A stretch of 34,772 bases of DNA from Candidatus Niyogibacteria bacterium CG10_big_fil_rev_8_21_14_0_10_46_36. GTDB taxonomy: Bacteria; Patescibacteriota; Minisyncoccia; 1-14-0-10-42-19. The translations under genes were made by a program, and so were the position numbers. Within the stretch, counting starts at the first letter, position 1, and each line of letters opens with the position of its first letter. Of the stretch, positions 13,480-21,773 are shown in pieces. The stretch is from assembly GCA_002772995.1 (NCBI GenBank), contig PFCO01000006.1, forward strand, positions 1 through 34,772, given 5' to 3'. The notes beneath the pieces were generated by a model. It searched no databases and had not been told where the DNA came from. It saw only the letters and a program-made list of their open reading frames with translations.

Positions 13480-15200
13480 TGTGCCTGTCCGAGAAACACC
13501 GAGAGGGTCATTTCACCCAGGTCTTTTTTGCCGTGCGCGCGGACGGAAATTTTTTCCGCTTGTTTTTCTTTTTCGCCAATGATGATACTAAACGGAGTTT
13601 TTTCCAGTTCCGCTTCGCGTATCTTTTTGCCGATAGATTCGTTTCGCGCATCAAGCGATACACGAATGTCTTTTTCTTCCAGCTTCTGTTTTATTTTTTC
13701 TGCATAGGGGAGCACCTTATCGTTTACGGTGAGGATGGTTGCTTGCACGGGTGCGAGCCAAAACGGAAATACACCTGCCGTGTGTTCTATCAAAACCGCA
13801 AGAAAGCGCTCAATAGAGCCCATGATTGCTGCGTGTATCATGACGATGCGTTCCCGTTCTCCTTGTTCGTTAATGCAGGTAAGATCAAATTGTTCGGGCA
13901 TATTCATATCGAACTGAATGGTCGCCACCTGCCATTCGCGGTTAAGCGAATCCTTTGCAAGAAAGTCCAGCTTTGGACCGTAGAATGCCGCCTCTCCGGG
14001 AGCGTCTTCGGCGTTCACCTTTTTTTCTTTAATTATCTCTTTGAGCGTTGCCTCTGCCGTGTTCCATATCTTTTTGTCACCCAGATAATTTTTCGGGTTT
14101 TTGGGGTCGTGGCGCGACAGGCGTACACGGAGCACAAACCCAAATGCACCGTAAAAATCATGGATAATGTCCCATACTTTTGTAAACTCTTCTTTTGCCT
14201 GGTCCATTCTGCAAAATACATGTGCATCGTCTTGAGTAATGGCGCGTACGCGCGATAATCCCGCAAGTTCTCCCGTCTGTTCGTCGCGGTATACTTTAGT
14301 GGTATTTGCGTACCGTTGGGGGAGTTCGCGATAGCTCCATTGTCTGCGTGCGTATATCTGGATATGGTGCGGGCAGTTCATGGGCTTCATTGCAAACTCA
14401 TGGCCTTCGCGGGTGATTACGCGGAAGAGTTCGTTTTTAAACTTGTTCCAATGGCCGCTTTTTTCGTAGAGTTCTTTTTTGGTGATGTGGGGGATGTCTA
14501 CCTGCCCGTATCCATGTTTTTTACGGAGTTGCCATACGCGGTCATCCAAAAGGTTGCGCACAAGCGTGCCTTTTGGGGTCCACAAGGGGAGCCCCGGGCC
14601 TACAAGTTCGGAAAAAGTAAACAAGTCCAATTGCGGGCCGAGTTTTTTGTGGTCGCGTTTTTCTGCTTCTGCTTGCATCGTGAGATGCTCATCAAGTTCT
14701 TGCTTTGTGTGGAATGCAACGCCATAGATGCGCGTAAGCTGGGGATTTTTTTCATCTCCCTTCCAATAGGCGCCGGCAATCTTTGTAAGTGCAAATGCGT
14801 TGGGGTCTATCTCTTTTGTATTTTTAACATGTCCGCCTTTGCACAAATCGGTAAAATCACCCGTCGTGTAAAGGGTTAGCTGTTTTTTTTCTTTCACAAA
14901 ATCCTTGATAAGTTCTTGCTTGAAGGGCTGCAAAGCAAGCATTTTTTTGGCAGTAGGTGCGGTTGTCTTTTTGCCTGTAAACGAAAGCTCCTTGGCGATA
15001 AAGTCACGCATGTCCTTTTCAAAAGTTTTAAGGTCCTCGGGGCGTATGGGCTTTGGAAGCTCAAAATCATAATAAAACCCATCTTCAATCGTGGGTCCGA
15101 TGCCGAGTTTTGCTTTTGGGAATTTTTTGAGTACCGCCATCGCCAAAAGGTGGGCAAGGGAGTGGCGTATGTGGTCAATATCCGTTTGATTTTTGAGCAT
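13476..15200 (-). CDS. thrS: threonyl-tRNA synthetase, without TGS domain
   Basis: A 574-residue class II synthetase charging tRNA(Thr). It begins directly at the editing domain (HIRHSLAHLLAMAV, later CKGGHVKNT), so the N-terminal TGS domain of about 60 residues is absent, a known short form. The catalytic core shows MKPMNCPHHIQIYARR, RYANTTKVYRDEQTGELAGLSRVRAITQDDAHVFC and HAAIMGSIERFLAVLIEH; the zinc-binding Cys and two His are in place. The C-terminal anticodon-binding domain (FWLAPVQATILTV) follows. The -10 box at 15207-15212 puts +1 on the A of the ATG. Upstream gene of miaA in a two-gene operon. Confidence 0.96.
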   Translation of the reverse strand: MLKNQTDIDHIRHSLAHLLAMAVLKKFPKAKLGIGPTIEDGFYYDFELPKPIRPEDLKTFEKDMRDFIAKELSFTGKKTTAPTAKKMLALQPFKQELIKDFVKEKKQLTLYTTGDFTDLCKGGHVKNTKEIDPNAFALTKIAGAYWKGDEKNPQLTRIYGVAFHTKQELDEHLTMQAEAEKRDHKKLGPQLDLFTFSELVGPGLPLWTPKGTLVRNLLDDRVWQLRKKHGYGQVDIPHITKKELYEKSGHWNKFKNELFRVITREGHEFAMKPMNCPHHIQIYARRQWSYRELPQRYANTTKVYRDEQTGELAGLSRVRAITQDDAHVFCRMDQAKEEFTKVWDIIHDFYGAFGFVLRVRLSRHDPKNPKNYLGDKKIWNTAEATLKEIIKEKKVNAEDAPGEAAFYGPKLDFLAKDSLNREWQVATIQFDMNMPEQFDLTCINEQGERERIVMIHAAIMGSIERFLAVLIEHTAGVFPFWLAPVQATILTVNDKVLPYAEKIKQKLEEKDIRVSLDARNESIGKKIREAELEKTPFSIIIGEKEKQAEKISVRAHGKKDLGEMTLSVFLGQAQ

Positions 15201-15214
15201 ATAAATACTATACT
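15186..15214 (+). promoter_or_regulatory. promoter of the small-protein pair
   Basis: TTGATT (15186-15191), 17-nt spacer, TATACT (15209-15214), overlapping the start of thrS on the other strand. +1 near 15221. Confidence 0.65.
15207..15212 (-). promoter_or_regulatory. thrS -10 box, leaderless
   Basis: Minus-strand TATAGT; predicted +1 is base 15200, the first base of the thrS ATG. It shares bases with the -10 of the divergent promoter, so the two promoters probably exclude each other. Confidence 0.5.
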
Positions 15215-15230
15215 ACCAGCAAATTTTATA

Positions 15231-15329
15231 TTGATAAAGGAGGGTAATATCTTCAAGGATCCGATTCTTGTTGCTATGGTAATGCCTGTTTCGTTTGCCG
15301 TGTGCATAGAGAACAAACAAATTAATTAG
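15231..15329 (+). CDS. possible 32-aa leader or small membrane peptide
   Basis: An ORF ending at TAG 15327-15329, with two unusual start options: TTG 15231, or ATC 15249, which lies five nucleotides after a strong AAAGGAGGG site (15236-15244) that has no ATG, GTG or TTG at the right distance. The product would be 26-32 residues with a hydrophobic middle (ILVAMVMPVSFAVCI). Its stop codon overlaps the ribosome binding site of the next small gene, an arrangement typical of coupled translation. A rare AUC start is possible but unproved. Confidence 0.35.
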   Translation: MIKEGNIFKDPILVAMVMPVSFAVCIENKQIN

Positions 15330-15341
15330 GAGATGCGCGCG

Positions 15342-15464
15342 ATGCAAGAAGACGACGGGCACGACCGCATGACCAGCATTATGCATTTGATATTTTGGCC
15401 TCTGTTTATTCTGACGATTGTTGGTATGGTATGGGCATGCTTCCATTACAAAGATTTTTTCTAG
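15342..15464 (+). CDS. 40-aa single-helix membrane protein, unknown
   Basis: ATG 15342 follows AGGAG (15328-15332) by nine nucleotides; an in-frame ATG at 15333 is too close to the site. The product starts MQEDDGHDRM, has one hydrophobic helix (about residues 11-33, with IFWPLFILTIVGMVWACF) and ends HYKDFF. It is followed by an intrinsic terminator at 15477. Own promoter, ribosome binding site and terminator make this a convincing small gene despite its size. No family recognised. Confidence 0.65.
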   Translation: MQEDDGHDRMTSIMHLIFWPLFILTIVGMVWACFHYKDFF

Positions 15465-15476
15465 ACAAACACAAAA

Positions 15477-15502
15477 CCGAGCACAACGCTCGGTTTTTAT
15501 TT
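15477..15502. terminator. bidirectional terminator
   Basis: CCGAGC (15477-15482) pairs with GCTCGG (15488-15493), T-run after and A-run before; serves the 40-aa gene and dnaE. Confidence 0.85.
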
Positions 15503-18500
15503 ATGCCGCAGGTTCTATGGGCTTGATGCCGTCGGCGATGATGCTTACTTCGCCGTTCCGGTGGGATATTTTACCTTTCAATGCGATGCCCCGGTCTTCT
15601 TCAAGGAGATGACCGTATGATTTAAGCGTGTTTGGAAATACGACAACCTCTATGGAGCCCGCGAGATCCATGAGAGAAATGAATGCCATCGGGTCGCCGT
15701 TCTTGGTTAGTATTTTTTTTGCGCTCTCAACAACGCCTCCAATGACAATAGGGGTTCCGTCCTTGAGGGTGCGCGCAAAATCGGTGTTCGTCTCTTTTGT
15801 TTCCAGAAGCGAGCGGAATTTGTCCAGCGGGTGTCCTGATACATACAACCCCAAAAGTTCCTTTTCCCAGCGGAGCTTATCGTCCATTGCCGCTGCCGGC
15901 ACATCTTTTAGCTGTAGTGTTGGAGCATAAGACGGACCGCCTTTCATGCCGAAAAGCGAGTGCTGGTTTTGTTCTTTTGCCCTGCTTGATTCTTTGTGGT
16001 AGGTGAGTATTGTTTCCATACTCTCAAGCATTTGATTGCGTTCTCCGAGCGAATCCATGGCACCCGCTTTTGCGAGCGCTTCTATGGATTTTTTGTTCAG
16101 GTCTTTTGTCGGGAGGCGTTCAAGGAGTCCCGCGAGCCGCTGGTATGGGCCGTTCCGTTCGCGTTCCTGGATTATCATGTCTACGACATTCGCGCCGACA
16201 TTTTTAATGGTGCGCAGCCCAAATCGTATCGCGAGTTCTTCGCCGTCCCGCTGAGGCGTAAACCCCGCGTTACTGCGGTTGATATCAGGCGGAAGCACAC
16301 GGATGCCCAAACTTGTACATTCTTTTACCAAGAACGCGATGCGGTCTACATCTTTTTCGTCCGCGTTCATAAATGCTGTCATAAATTCCAAAGGGTAGTG
16401 TGTCTTGAGCCACGCGGTTTGGTAGGCGATAAGGGCATAGGCTGCAGCATGGCTACGGTTAAACCCGTAGCGCGCGAACGGGGGGAAGAGCTCCCATATT
16501 TGGATTGCTGTTTTTTTATCTATTTTGTTTTTTATCATTCCGCCTATTAACTTCTCCTGCTGTTCGTCCAGCAAAGATTTTATTTTTTTACCGATGGCTT
16601 TGCGCAGGGTGTCTGCTTCGGGGAGTGAATAGCCTGCCAAATCGCGCGCGATACGCATCATTTGTTCCTGGTAGACGCCGATGCCGTATGTATTTTGGAG
16701 GACCGGTTCGAGTTTTGGATGAAGGTAGGTGATTTTTTCTTTGCCGTGTTTCCGGTTGATGAATGACGGGATAAGTTCCATTGGCCCGGGGCGGTACAAA
16801 GCCACCATCGCGATGATGTCCTCAATGGTTGAGGGCTTAAGGTCTTTTAGGTAGCGGGTCATGCCACCCGACTCAAGCTGAAACACGCCCACGGTGTGGC
16901 CTTCTGCAAGCGTTGTGAATGTATGTTCGTCGTCAATGGGGATTGCATCAATGTCAATGCGTTCTCCTGTGCGTGTTTCTATGAGGTTAAGGGCCTCTTC
17001 AATAATGCTTAGGTTTTTAAGTCCCAAAAAATCCATTTTCAAAAGACCGAGGTCTTCAATTGTGTGCATTTCGTACTGGGTGACGATGGTTTGCGTCTCA
17101 CCCGATGTGCCACGCGATACGGCGTACTGGAGCGGGACAGTTTCGGAGAGCGGGTCTTTGGTGATAACGACGCCGCATGCATGTACCGAAGCGTGCCGTA
17201 CTACGCCTTCCAACTTGCGCGCGGAATCCACGAGTCTCCGTGCTTCAAAATTTGTTTTGTAGGTTTCTGCAAATTCGGGGTTTGCTTTAAGCGCCTTTGC
17301 AAGCGTCATGCCTACGCTAAACGGAATAAGTTTTGCTATCTGGTCGCAGAAGGAATACGACATCCCAAGCGCGCGGCCAGTGTCGCGGATTGCCGCGCGT
17401 GCCGCCATGGTTCCGAATGTAATGATTTGCGCTACATGGTCTTCGCCGTATTTTTGACGGGCGTACTCAATAACCTCATCTCTCCGGGTGTCTGCAAAGT
17501 CTATATCAATATCAGGCGGACTGATACGCTCGGGGTTCATAAACCGCTCAAAAAGTAAGTCGTACTTGAGCGGGTCGACATTTGTGATATTCAAAGCGTA
17601 GGCAATAAGAGAACCCGCCGCAGACCCTCTGCCCGGCCCCACAACAATGCCGTTTCGTTTTGCCCAGTTTACAAAGTCCTGCACAATCAAAAAGTACGAA
17701 GAAAATTTTGTCTTTTCTATGATATCCAACTCGTATGCGAGGCGCTCTTTCGCCTCTTTAGACGGCTTGCCGCCGAATCGTTTGCTAAGGCCCGCTTCGG
17801 CGAGTTCTTTTAAGTACGAGTCAACCGTGTGGCCTTCGGGGACTTCGAAGTGGGGGAGTTTAATTTTGCCCAAATGAAGTTCTAAGTCTACTTGGTCGGC
17901 AATTTTTACCGTGTTTGTGATTGCTTCGGGCGTATCCGCGAATGCTGCTTGCATTTCTTCGGGTGAAGTAAGCGAAAAATCATCCTCTTTCATGGTGAGA
18001 CGGTCTTCGTCGTCTACTTTGGTGTTAGTCTGCACTGCAACGAGAATATCTTGTGCTTGCCGGTCTTCTTTTTTTAAGTAGTGGACATCTTGCGTTGCCA
18101 CCATGGGAATAGAAAGTTTTTTTGCAAGTTTTTTGAGTCCGTTTTGGACCTCCACATGATTGGGGATGTTGGGGTGGTGGGAAAGTTCAATATAAAAATT
18201 ATCTTTGCCGAAAATGTCTTGGTATTCACGCGCGAGGGCTTCGGCTTTGTCGGGCTTTGCGGCAAGGAGAGCGCGCGAAATTTCGCCCGTGAGGCACGCG
18301 GAGAGCGCGATAAGGCCCTCGGAATGGGCGCGCAAAGCGTCTTTATCAATGCGGGGCTTATAATAGAAGCCCTCAAGGTTAGAAAGGGTTACAAGCTTTA
18401 AAAGGTTTTGGTAGCCTGTTTCATTTTTTGCAAGGAGTATAAGATGGTAGCGTTTGTCGTCTACCCCGTGGACTTTTTCTTGCATGCTTCTGGCGGCGAT

Positions 18501-18704
18501 ATATGCTTCAATCCCGATGATAGGCTTAATGCCCGCCTTTTTCGCTTTTTTATAAAACTCAATTGCCCCGTACATGTTTCCATGGTCGGTTAAGGCAAGC
18601 GCGGGCATGCCGAGTTCTTTTGCTTCACGAACAAGCTCGTCAATCTTTGCGAGCCCGTCTAGCAAACTATAGTGCGAATGAACATGGAGGTGGACGAAGG
18701 ACAT
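15501..18704 (-). CDS. dnaE: DNA polymerase III alpha subunit
   Basis: A 1067-residue replicative polymerase. Domains in order: PHP (FVHLHVHSHYSLLDG, ALTDHGNMYGAIEF), palm with GPGRGSAAGSLIAYAL and catalytic PPDIDIDFADTRRDEV, the third acidic position in the LLKMDFLGLKNL region, fingers (VALYRPGPMELIPSFINRKHG, GYSLPEADTLRKAIGKK, GFNRSHAAAYALIAYQTAWLK), helix-hairpin-helix and a C-terminal OB domain (GTPIVIGGVVESAKKI) ending GEVSIIADGIKP. About 90 residues shorter than E. coli DnaE, mainly at the C-terminal tau-binding end. The HxH pair of the PHP domain is kept, so metal-dependent proofreading in PHP is possible. An extended -10 lies just upstream. Confidence 0.97.
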   Translation of the reverse strand: MSFVHLHVHSHYSLLDGLAKIDELVREAKELGMPALALTDHGNMYGAIEFYKKAKKAGIKPIIGIEAYIAARSMQEKVHGVDDKRYHLILLAKNETGYQNLLKLVTLSNLEGFYYKPRIDKDALRAHSEGLIALSACLTGEISRALLAAKPDKAEALAREYQDIFGKDNFYIELSHHPNIPNHVEVQNGLKKLAKKLSIPMVATQDVHYLKKEDRQAQDILVAVQTNTKVDDEDRLTMKEDDFSLTSPEEMQAAFADTPEAITNTVKIADQVDLELHLGKIKLPHFEVPEGHTVDSYLKELAEAGLSKRFGGKPSKEAKERLAYELDIIEKTKFSSYFLIVQDFVNWAKRNGIVVGPGRGSAAGSLIAYALNITNVDPLKYDLLFERFMNPERISPPDIDIDFADTRRDEVIEYARQKYGEDHVAQIITFGTMAARAAIRDTGRALGMSYSFCDQIAKLIPFSVGMTLAKALKANPEFAETYKTNFEARRLVDSARKLEGVVRHASVHACGVVITKDPLSETVPLQYAVSRGTSGETQTIVTQYEMHTIEDLGLLKMDFLGLKNLSIIEEALNLIETRTGERIDIDAIPIDDEHTFTTLAEGHTVGVFQLESGGMTRYLKDLKPSTIEDIIAMVALYRPGPMELIPSFINRKHGKEKITYLHPKLEPVLQNTYGIGVYQEQMMRIARDLAGYSLPEADTLRKAIGKKIKSLLDEQQEKLIGGMIKNKIDKKTAIQIWELFPPFARYGFNRSHAAAYALIAYQTAWLKTHYPLEFMTAFMNADEKDVDRIAFLVKECTSLGIRVLPPDINRSNAGFTPQRDGEELAIRFGLRTIKNVGANVVDMIIQERERNGPYQRLAGLLERLPTKDLNKKSIEALAKAGAMDSLGERNQMLESMETILTYHKESSRAKEQNQHSLFGMKGGPSYAPTLQLKDVPAAAMDDKLRWEKELLGLYVSGHPLDKFRSLLETKETNTDFARTLKDGTPIVIGGVVESAKKILTKNGDPMAFISLMDLAGSIEVVVFPNTLKSYGHLLEEDRGIALKGKISHRNGEVSIIADGIKPIEPAA

Positions 18705-18715
18705 GGGTGAATTTT

Positions 18716-18724
18716 ATTGTACCA
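18716..18724 (-). promoter_or_regulatory. dnaE extended -10 promoter, short leader
   Basis: Minus-strand TGGTACAAT (TGn plus TACAAT). +1 near 18709 predicts a five-nucleotide leader without Shine-Dalgarno. Confidence 0.55.
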
Positions 18725-18852
18725 CCTTTCTCCAACCCAAAACACTTTTTATAAACTCAAAATAATGGCGAAATATGGAGCTTCTTGGGAGTGTGTTGTT
18801 TCCCCGCTAGATAGGGTATGATGCTTAAAGAAAAATATTGAGAGGTGTTTAT

Positions 18853-19104
18853 ATGACAGAACAAGCGCAGTCGGTAACGATTTACTCAAATGGTGGAGGG
18901 TATTATTTTGTCGGAACCTCAAAAATAAAGCATGTTTGTGATGATTTTGCTCCGATGATGTTTACTCTCCCGCACAATGTGGAGTCCAGACACGATTTGC
19001 CGGATGGCGTAGTGAGAACTATCGAAGATGTTGTTCGTGTATATTTCTCGAAAGAAGAAGAGATTCTTGACCCAAGCACAAAATTTGCCATAGATTATCG
19101 CTAG
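18853..19104 (+). CDS. 83-aa protein of unknown function
   Basis: ATG 18853 is preferred over the in-frame TTG 18838, because GAGAGGTG at 18840-18847 gives a ribosome binding site and a TATGAT -10 lies at 18817-18822. The 83-residue product (TEQAQSVTIYSNGGGYYFVG...) has no signal peptide or membrane helix; it looks like a small alpha/beta cytosolic protein with several aromatic and acidic residues. I recognise no family. It ends at a terminator shared with the convergent gene at 19152. Confidence 0.65.
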   Translation: MTEQAQSVTIYSNGGGYYFVGTSKIKHVCDDFAPMMFTLPHNVESRHDLPDGVVRTIEDVVRVYFSKEEEILDPSTKFAIDYR

Positions 19105-19121
19105 AATACAGTGCATACAAA

Positions 19122-19158
19122 TAAAAAAGAACCCATACGGGTTCTTTTGTTTTATTTT
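19122..19158. terminator. bidirectional terminator
   Basis: AAAAGAACCC and GGGTTCTTTT are exact reverse complements around ATAC, with A-run and T-run flanks, between convergent genes. Confidence 0.9.
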
Positions 19159-19517
19159 CCGTTGCAATAGCAGACCATGTGGGTTAGCGTATCGTGGCAG
19201 AGACGTTTTTCTGCGTAAGTCTTGGCGTATATTTCCACACCCTTTTTTATCATACCGCGGAGCGTGTATGTGTCCTCGGGGATTTTTCCTTCGTAGACCT
19301 CACGCAATGCGGCGTCTATGTCTATCATGTTCTGTATGAGGGTGTCTTCGTGTTTACAACCCGTAAGAAACGCGGCGATACGCGTGCGGTTTTCTGCGTC
19401 TCTCAGGAGCTGGTCAAATGATTCCGGAGGCCAGTCCCACTTGTCCCACATAGCTTGCATATTTTGAGGAAGATTTTTTACCTGTTCATTAAACCACCCA
19501 TCAGTGTATTTTTTCAT
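19152..19517 (-). CDS. 121-aa protein of unknown function
   Basis: Start placed at ATG 19517, eight nucleotides after a GGAG site; the longer in-frame form to 19604 would overlap the start and promoter of rnhB on the other strand. The product (MKKYTDGWFNEQVKNL...) is mostly helical and soluble, with WDKWDWPPESF, a run of acidic residues and a C-terminal part holding three cysteines (RLCHDT, MVCYC). No family recognised. Divergent from rnhB, convergent with the 83-aa gene. The cysteine pair near the end could bind metal, but the spacing is not diagnostic. Confidence 0.65.
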   Translation of the reverse strand: MKKYTDGWFNEQVKNLPQNMQAMWDKWDWPPESFDQLLRDAENRTRIAAFLTGCKHEDTLIQNMIDIDAALREVYEGKIPEDTYTLRGMIKKGVEIYAKTYAEKRLCHDTLTHMVCYCNGK

Positions 19518-19565
19518 TCGTTTCTCCGAGTGTGTTTTCAAATTCATTTTTGAGGATAGCACGGG

Positions 19566-19574
19566 TGCTATAAT
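19566..19574 (+). promoter_or_regulatory. rnhB extended -10 promoter, leaderless
   Basis: TGCTATAAT (TGn plus TATAAT 19569-19574) predicts +1 at 19581, one base before the ATG. ATAGCAC/GTGCTAT (19555-19571) forms a palindrome over the -10 and may be an operator. Confidence 0.6.
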
Positions 19575-19581
19575 AAAAACA

Positions 19582-20181
19582 ATGGCAAAGTATCTCATCG
19601 GCATAGACGAAGTAGGACGGGGGCCGCTGGCGGGCCCTATTACTATCGGCGTTGTTGTAGTGCCTCAAAAAAGAAAGAACTTGTTTGTGGGTATCAAGGA
19701 TTCTAAGGCGCTCTCTGTTAGCAAGCGCGAAGAATGGTTTAAGGCGTTGCAGGGCCATACGCGCGGGAATAGAATGTTTTACGCGATATCATCCGTAAGC
19801 CATGCGGTAATTGATAAAATTGGCATTGTGCCTGCGACTCGTCTTGCGATTTCGCGCTCGCTTAAAAAGATTGCAAAAAAGAATGTCAGGATAGGTTCAA
19901 AAAGTGCGCGGGTATTGCTGGACGGGGGACTCAAGGCGCCCCGGGAGTACGCAAACCAACAAACCATTATACGGGGAGACAAGCAGATTCCGATAATAGC
20001 AGCCGCCTCCATTATGGCAAAAGTGATGCGTGACCGAAAAATGATGCGTCTTGCGCGCGAATACCCGCAATACGGCTTTGATATTCACAAGGGATACGGC
20101 ACAAAAGCGCACATGCGTGCGCTCAAAAAATATGGATTAAGCAACATCCACCGAAAGAGTTTTTGCGGGAGGTTTATATAA
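19582..20181 (+). CDS. rnhB: ribonuclease HII
   Basis: A 199-residue enzyme that cuts RNA in RNA/DNA hybrids, including single ribonucleotides in DNA. The N-terminal IGIDEVGRGPLAGPITIGVVVV carries the Asp-Glu metal pair and the GRG motif that senses the RNA-DNA junction; later come KDSKALS, LLDGG with the third Asp, and AAASIMAKVMRDRKM with the fourth Asp, then GYGTKAH. All catalytic residues are visible. The start at ATG 19582 matches the conserved N-terminus and lies 1 nt after the predicted transcription start; the in-frame ATG at 19504 is upstream of the promoter. Confidence 0.95.
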   Translation: MAKYLIGIDEVGRGPLAGPITIGVVVVPQKRKNLFVGIKDSKALSVSKREEWFKALQGHTRGNRMFYAISSVSHAVIDKIGIVPATRLAISRSLKKIAKKNVRIGSKSARVLLDGGLKAPREYANQQTIIRGDKQIPIIAAASIMAKVMRDRKMMRLAREYPQYGFDIHKGYGTKAHMRALKKYGLSNIHRKSFCGRFI

Positions 20182-20183
20182 GG

Positions 20184-20189
20184 TACAAT
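20184..20189 (+). promoter_or_regulatory. -10 box at the crystallin-fold gene
   Basis: TACAAT gives a predicted +1 at 20196, one base before ATG 20197. This argues against the in-frame ATG at 20188, which lies inside the -10. Confidence 0.4.
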
Positions 20190-20196
20190 GGGCATA

Positions 20197-21723
20197 ATGT
20201 TTCAATTCCTGAAAAAGGGAAAAACACATGAGAAAACGAAAAACGCAAATCCAGCGCGCTTGCTTGTTTTGTTCGCGGCATTCTTATTTGTTACCGGTGC
20301 GTTTGTGCATGCGCGCTTTGACAGAGGATCAAACCTTGCATTTACTTCGTTCATCCAAAATCTGCTGCTCCAGAGGTCTGGAAATACTGCTCCGTCTGCT
20401 TCCCAATCAACGCCTCCTTCGTCACGGCCTTCACAGGATTCACGGACATCGCGGTCATTTAATCCATTTAATCCCTATGTATCATCACCTCCGCCAGATT
20501 CTTCCGGTTCTTCCGGGTCCTCTGGCTCATCGGGACCCTCGGGCTCTTCGGAGCCAACAGCTCCGTCGGGTAGTTGCAGCGGCCCGGTAAAAGTATTTGA
20601 GCACACTAATTACGAGGGGAAGGCAGCGGGGTTTGGCGTGGGCAGATATAATCTTGGTGTGTTACAGTCGTGCGGTGTTCTGAATGATAGCATCTCATCG
20701 GTGCAGGTTCCTTCGGGGTACCGTATTATTCTCTACGAGCACCATAACTTTACTGGGAGTACATTTGTCCGTCTGGCGAGTGACAAAACGCTAGTGAATG
20801 ATGGCTGGAATGACAGAGCATCTTCACTTGCGGTAGAGCAGGTCTCGTCTTCTCCGCCTCCGTCTTCATCTCCATCACATTCAACCGTTACCGATCACGG
20901 CTCGGTAACATACAATGGGCATAAAGGTGCAGTTACTCGTCATGCGTATTCCACGAATCTCGTGTCGTTTTATGTTGACCCGAATAGCAATTATTCGCTG
21001 AATCAAATAGAAAAGTTATTAGGATGGTATGGCACATGCATCGAGATATACGATGACCTGTACGGTTCGGTAGCCGGCCCGTATTTTAAAGACCACCGAG
21101 GCATTGCCATTCCTACGGTTGCGGTTGTTTCGTCCACATGCGGTGCCGGATGTGGCGCAGGCATGAAGGCGGAGATTCATCAAGACGCATGGAATACCAT
21201 GGATAGCAATAAGCCTGGTGACCAATGGATAGCGTATTATGAGTTAGGAAGAGGGTCGCAAATAAATTCATTTCCGTTTTATAATCAATTACGGCCGTTG
21301 CATGTAGGTACATTCATACCGCATTATACGGCGCTTCAATGCGGACGCGCGCTTGGCGTTGATGTGTTTGGGAGCGGGAATAAGTTTCCCGGATTTTCAA
21401 AAGAAGTGAGTGCATTTAAGAGCGACTCATCGCTTACTTTTCTTGATGTGTATATTGATACAAACGCGGGCAACACAGTAAGACGAAACGGCAGCGAAAT
21501 TATCCCGTGGGATATTATGGCGGTGGTGTTGGACCAGCTCGACCAGAAGTATGGGACTGCAAAAGTAAAAAAGCTCTTTTCCGTATTGAGCGCTCCGGGG
21601 CGCGCCGCTGAGGTGCATAGAGCGCTTTGTAATTTTGAGGAAGGGGTCAAAACGGCGATGGGCAATGCGGCACTCAATGCCATGATAAAAGAATGGAAAA
21701 TGCCTACTGATTGCGGTTTGTAG
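20197..21723 (+). CDS. secreted beta/gamma-crystallin protein with decayed peptidase-like region
   Basis: A 508-residue exported protein: N-terminal signal anchor (LLVLFAAFLFVTGAFVHA), a long Ser/Pro/Gly-rich linker, a beta/gamma-crystallin domain (about 130-215; VKVFEHTNYEGKAAGFGVGRY and YRIILYEHHNFTGSTFVRL, each a Greek-key half), a second Ser/Pro linker, and a C-terminal region of about 290 residues. That region contains WIAYYELGRGSQINSF in a context like the helix of M60-type metallopeptidases, but the HExxH histidines are replaced (YELGR), so it is probably not catalytic. Cysteines GTC, TCGAGCG and QCG suggest disulfides. Likely a surface or secreted binding protein; ligand unknown. Confidence 0.78.
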   Translation: MFQFLKKGKTHEKTKNANPARLLVLFAAFLFVTGAFVHARFDRGSNLAFTSFIQNLLLQRSGNTAPSASQSTPPSSRPSQDSRTSRSFNPFNPYVSSPPPDSSGSSGSSGSSGPSGSSEPTAPSGSCSGPVKVFEHTNYEGKAAGFGVGRYNLGVLQSCGVLNDSISSVQVPSGYRIILYEHHNFTGSTFVRLASDKTLVNDGWNDRASSLAVEQVSSSPPPSSSPSHSTVTDHGSVTYNGHKGAVTRHAYSTNLVSFYVDPNSNYSLNQIEKLLGWYGTCIEIYDDLYGSVAGPYFKDHRGIAIPTVAVVSSTCGAGCGAGMKAEIHQDAWNTMDSNKPGDQWIAYYELGRGSQINSFPFYNQLRPLHVGTFIPHYTALQCGRALGVDVFGSGNKFPGFSKEVSAFKSDSSLTFLDVYIDTNAGNTVRRNGSEIIPWDIMAVVLDQLDQKYGTAKVKKLFSVLSAPGRAAEVHRALCNFEEGVKTAMGNAALNAMIKEWKMPTDCGL

Positions 21724-21743
21724 AATGATTGTATTACAAAAAG

Positions 21744-21772
21744 AAAACCCCGCGTGGTGCGGGGTTTTTTTG
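21744..21772. terminator. terminator between convergent genes
   Basis: AAAACCCCGC (21744-21753) pairs with GCGGGGTTTT (21759-21768); T-run after it on the plus strand. Confidence 0.88.
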
Positions 21773-21773
21773 T

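Noticed and set aside
13479-14258. Long plus-strand ORF of 259 codons opposite thrS
   Set aside because: It is the shadow of thrS in another frame, is very rich in Phe and Cys and has no start signals.
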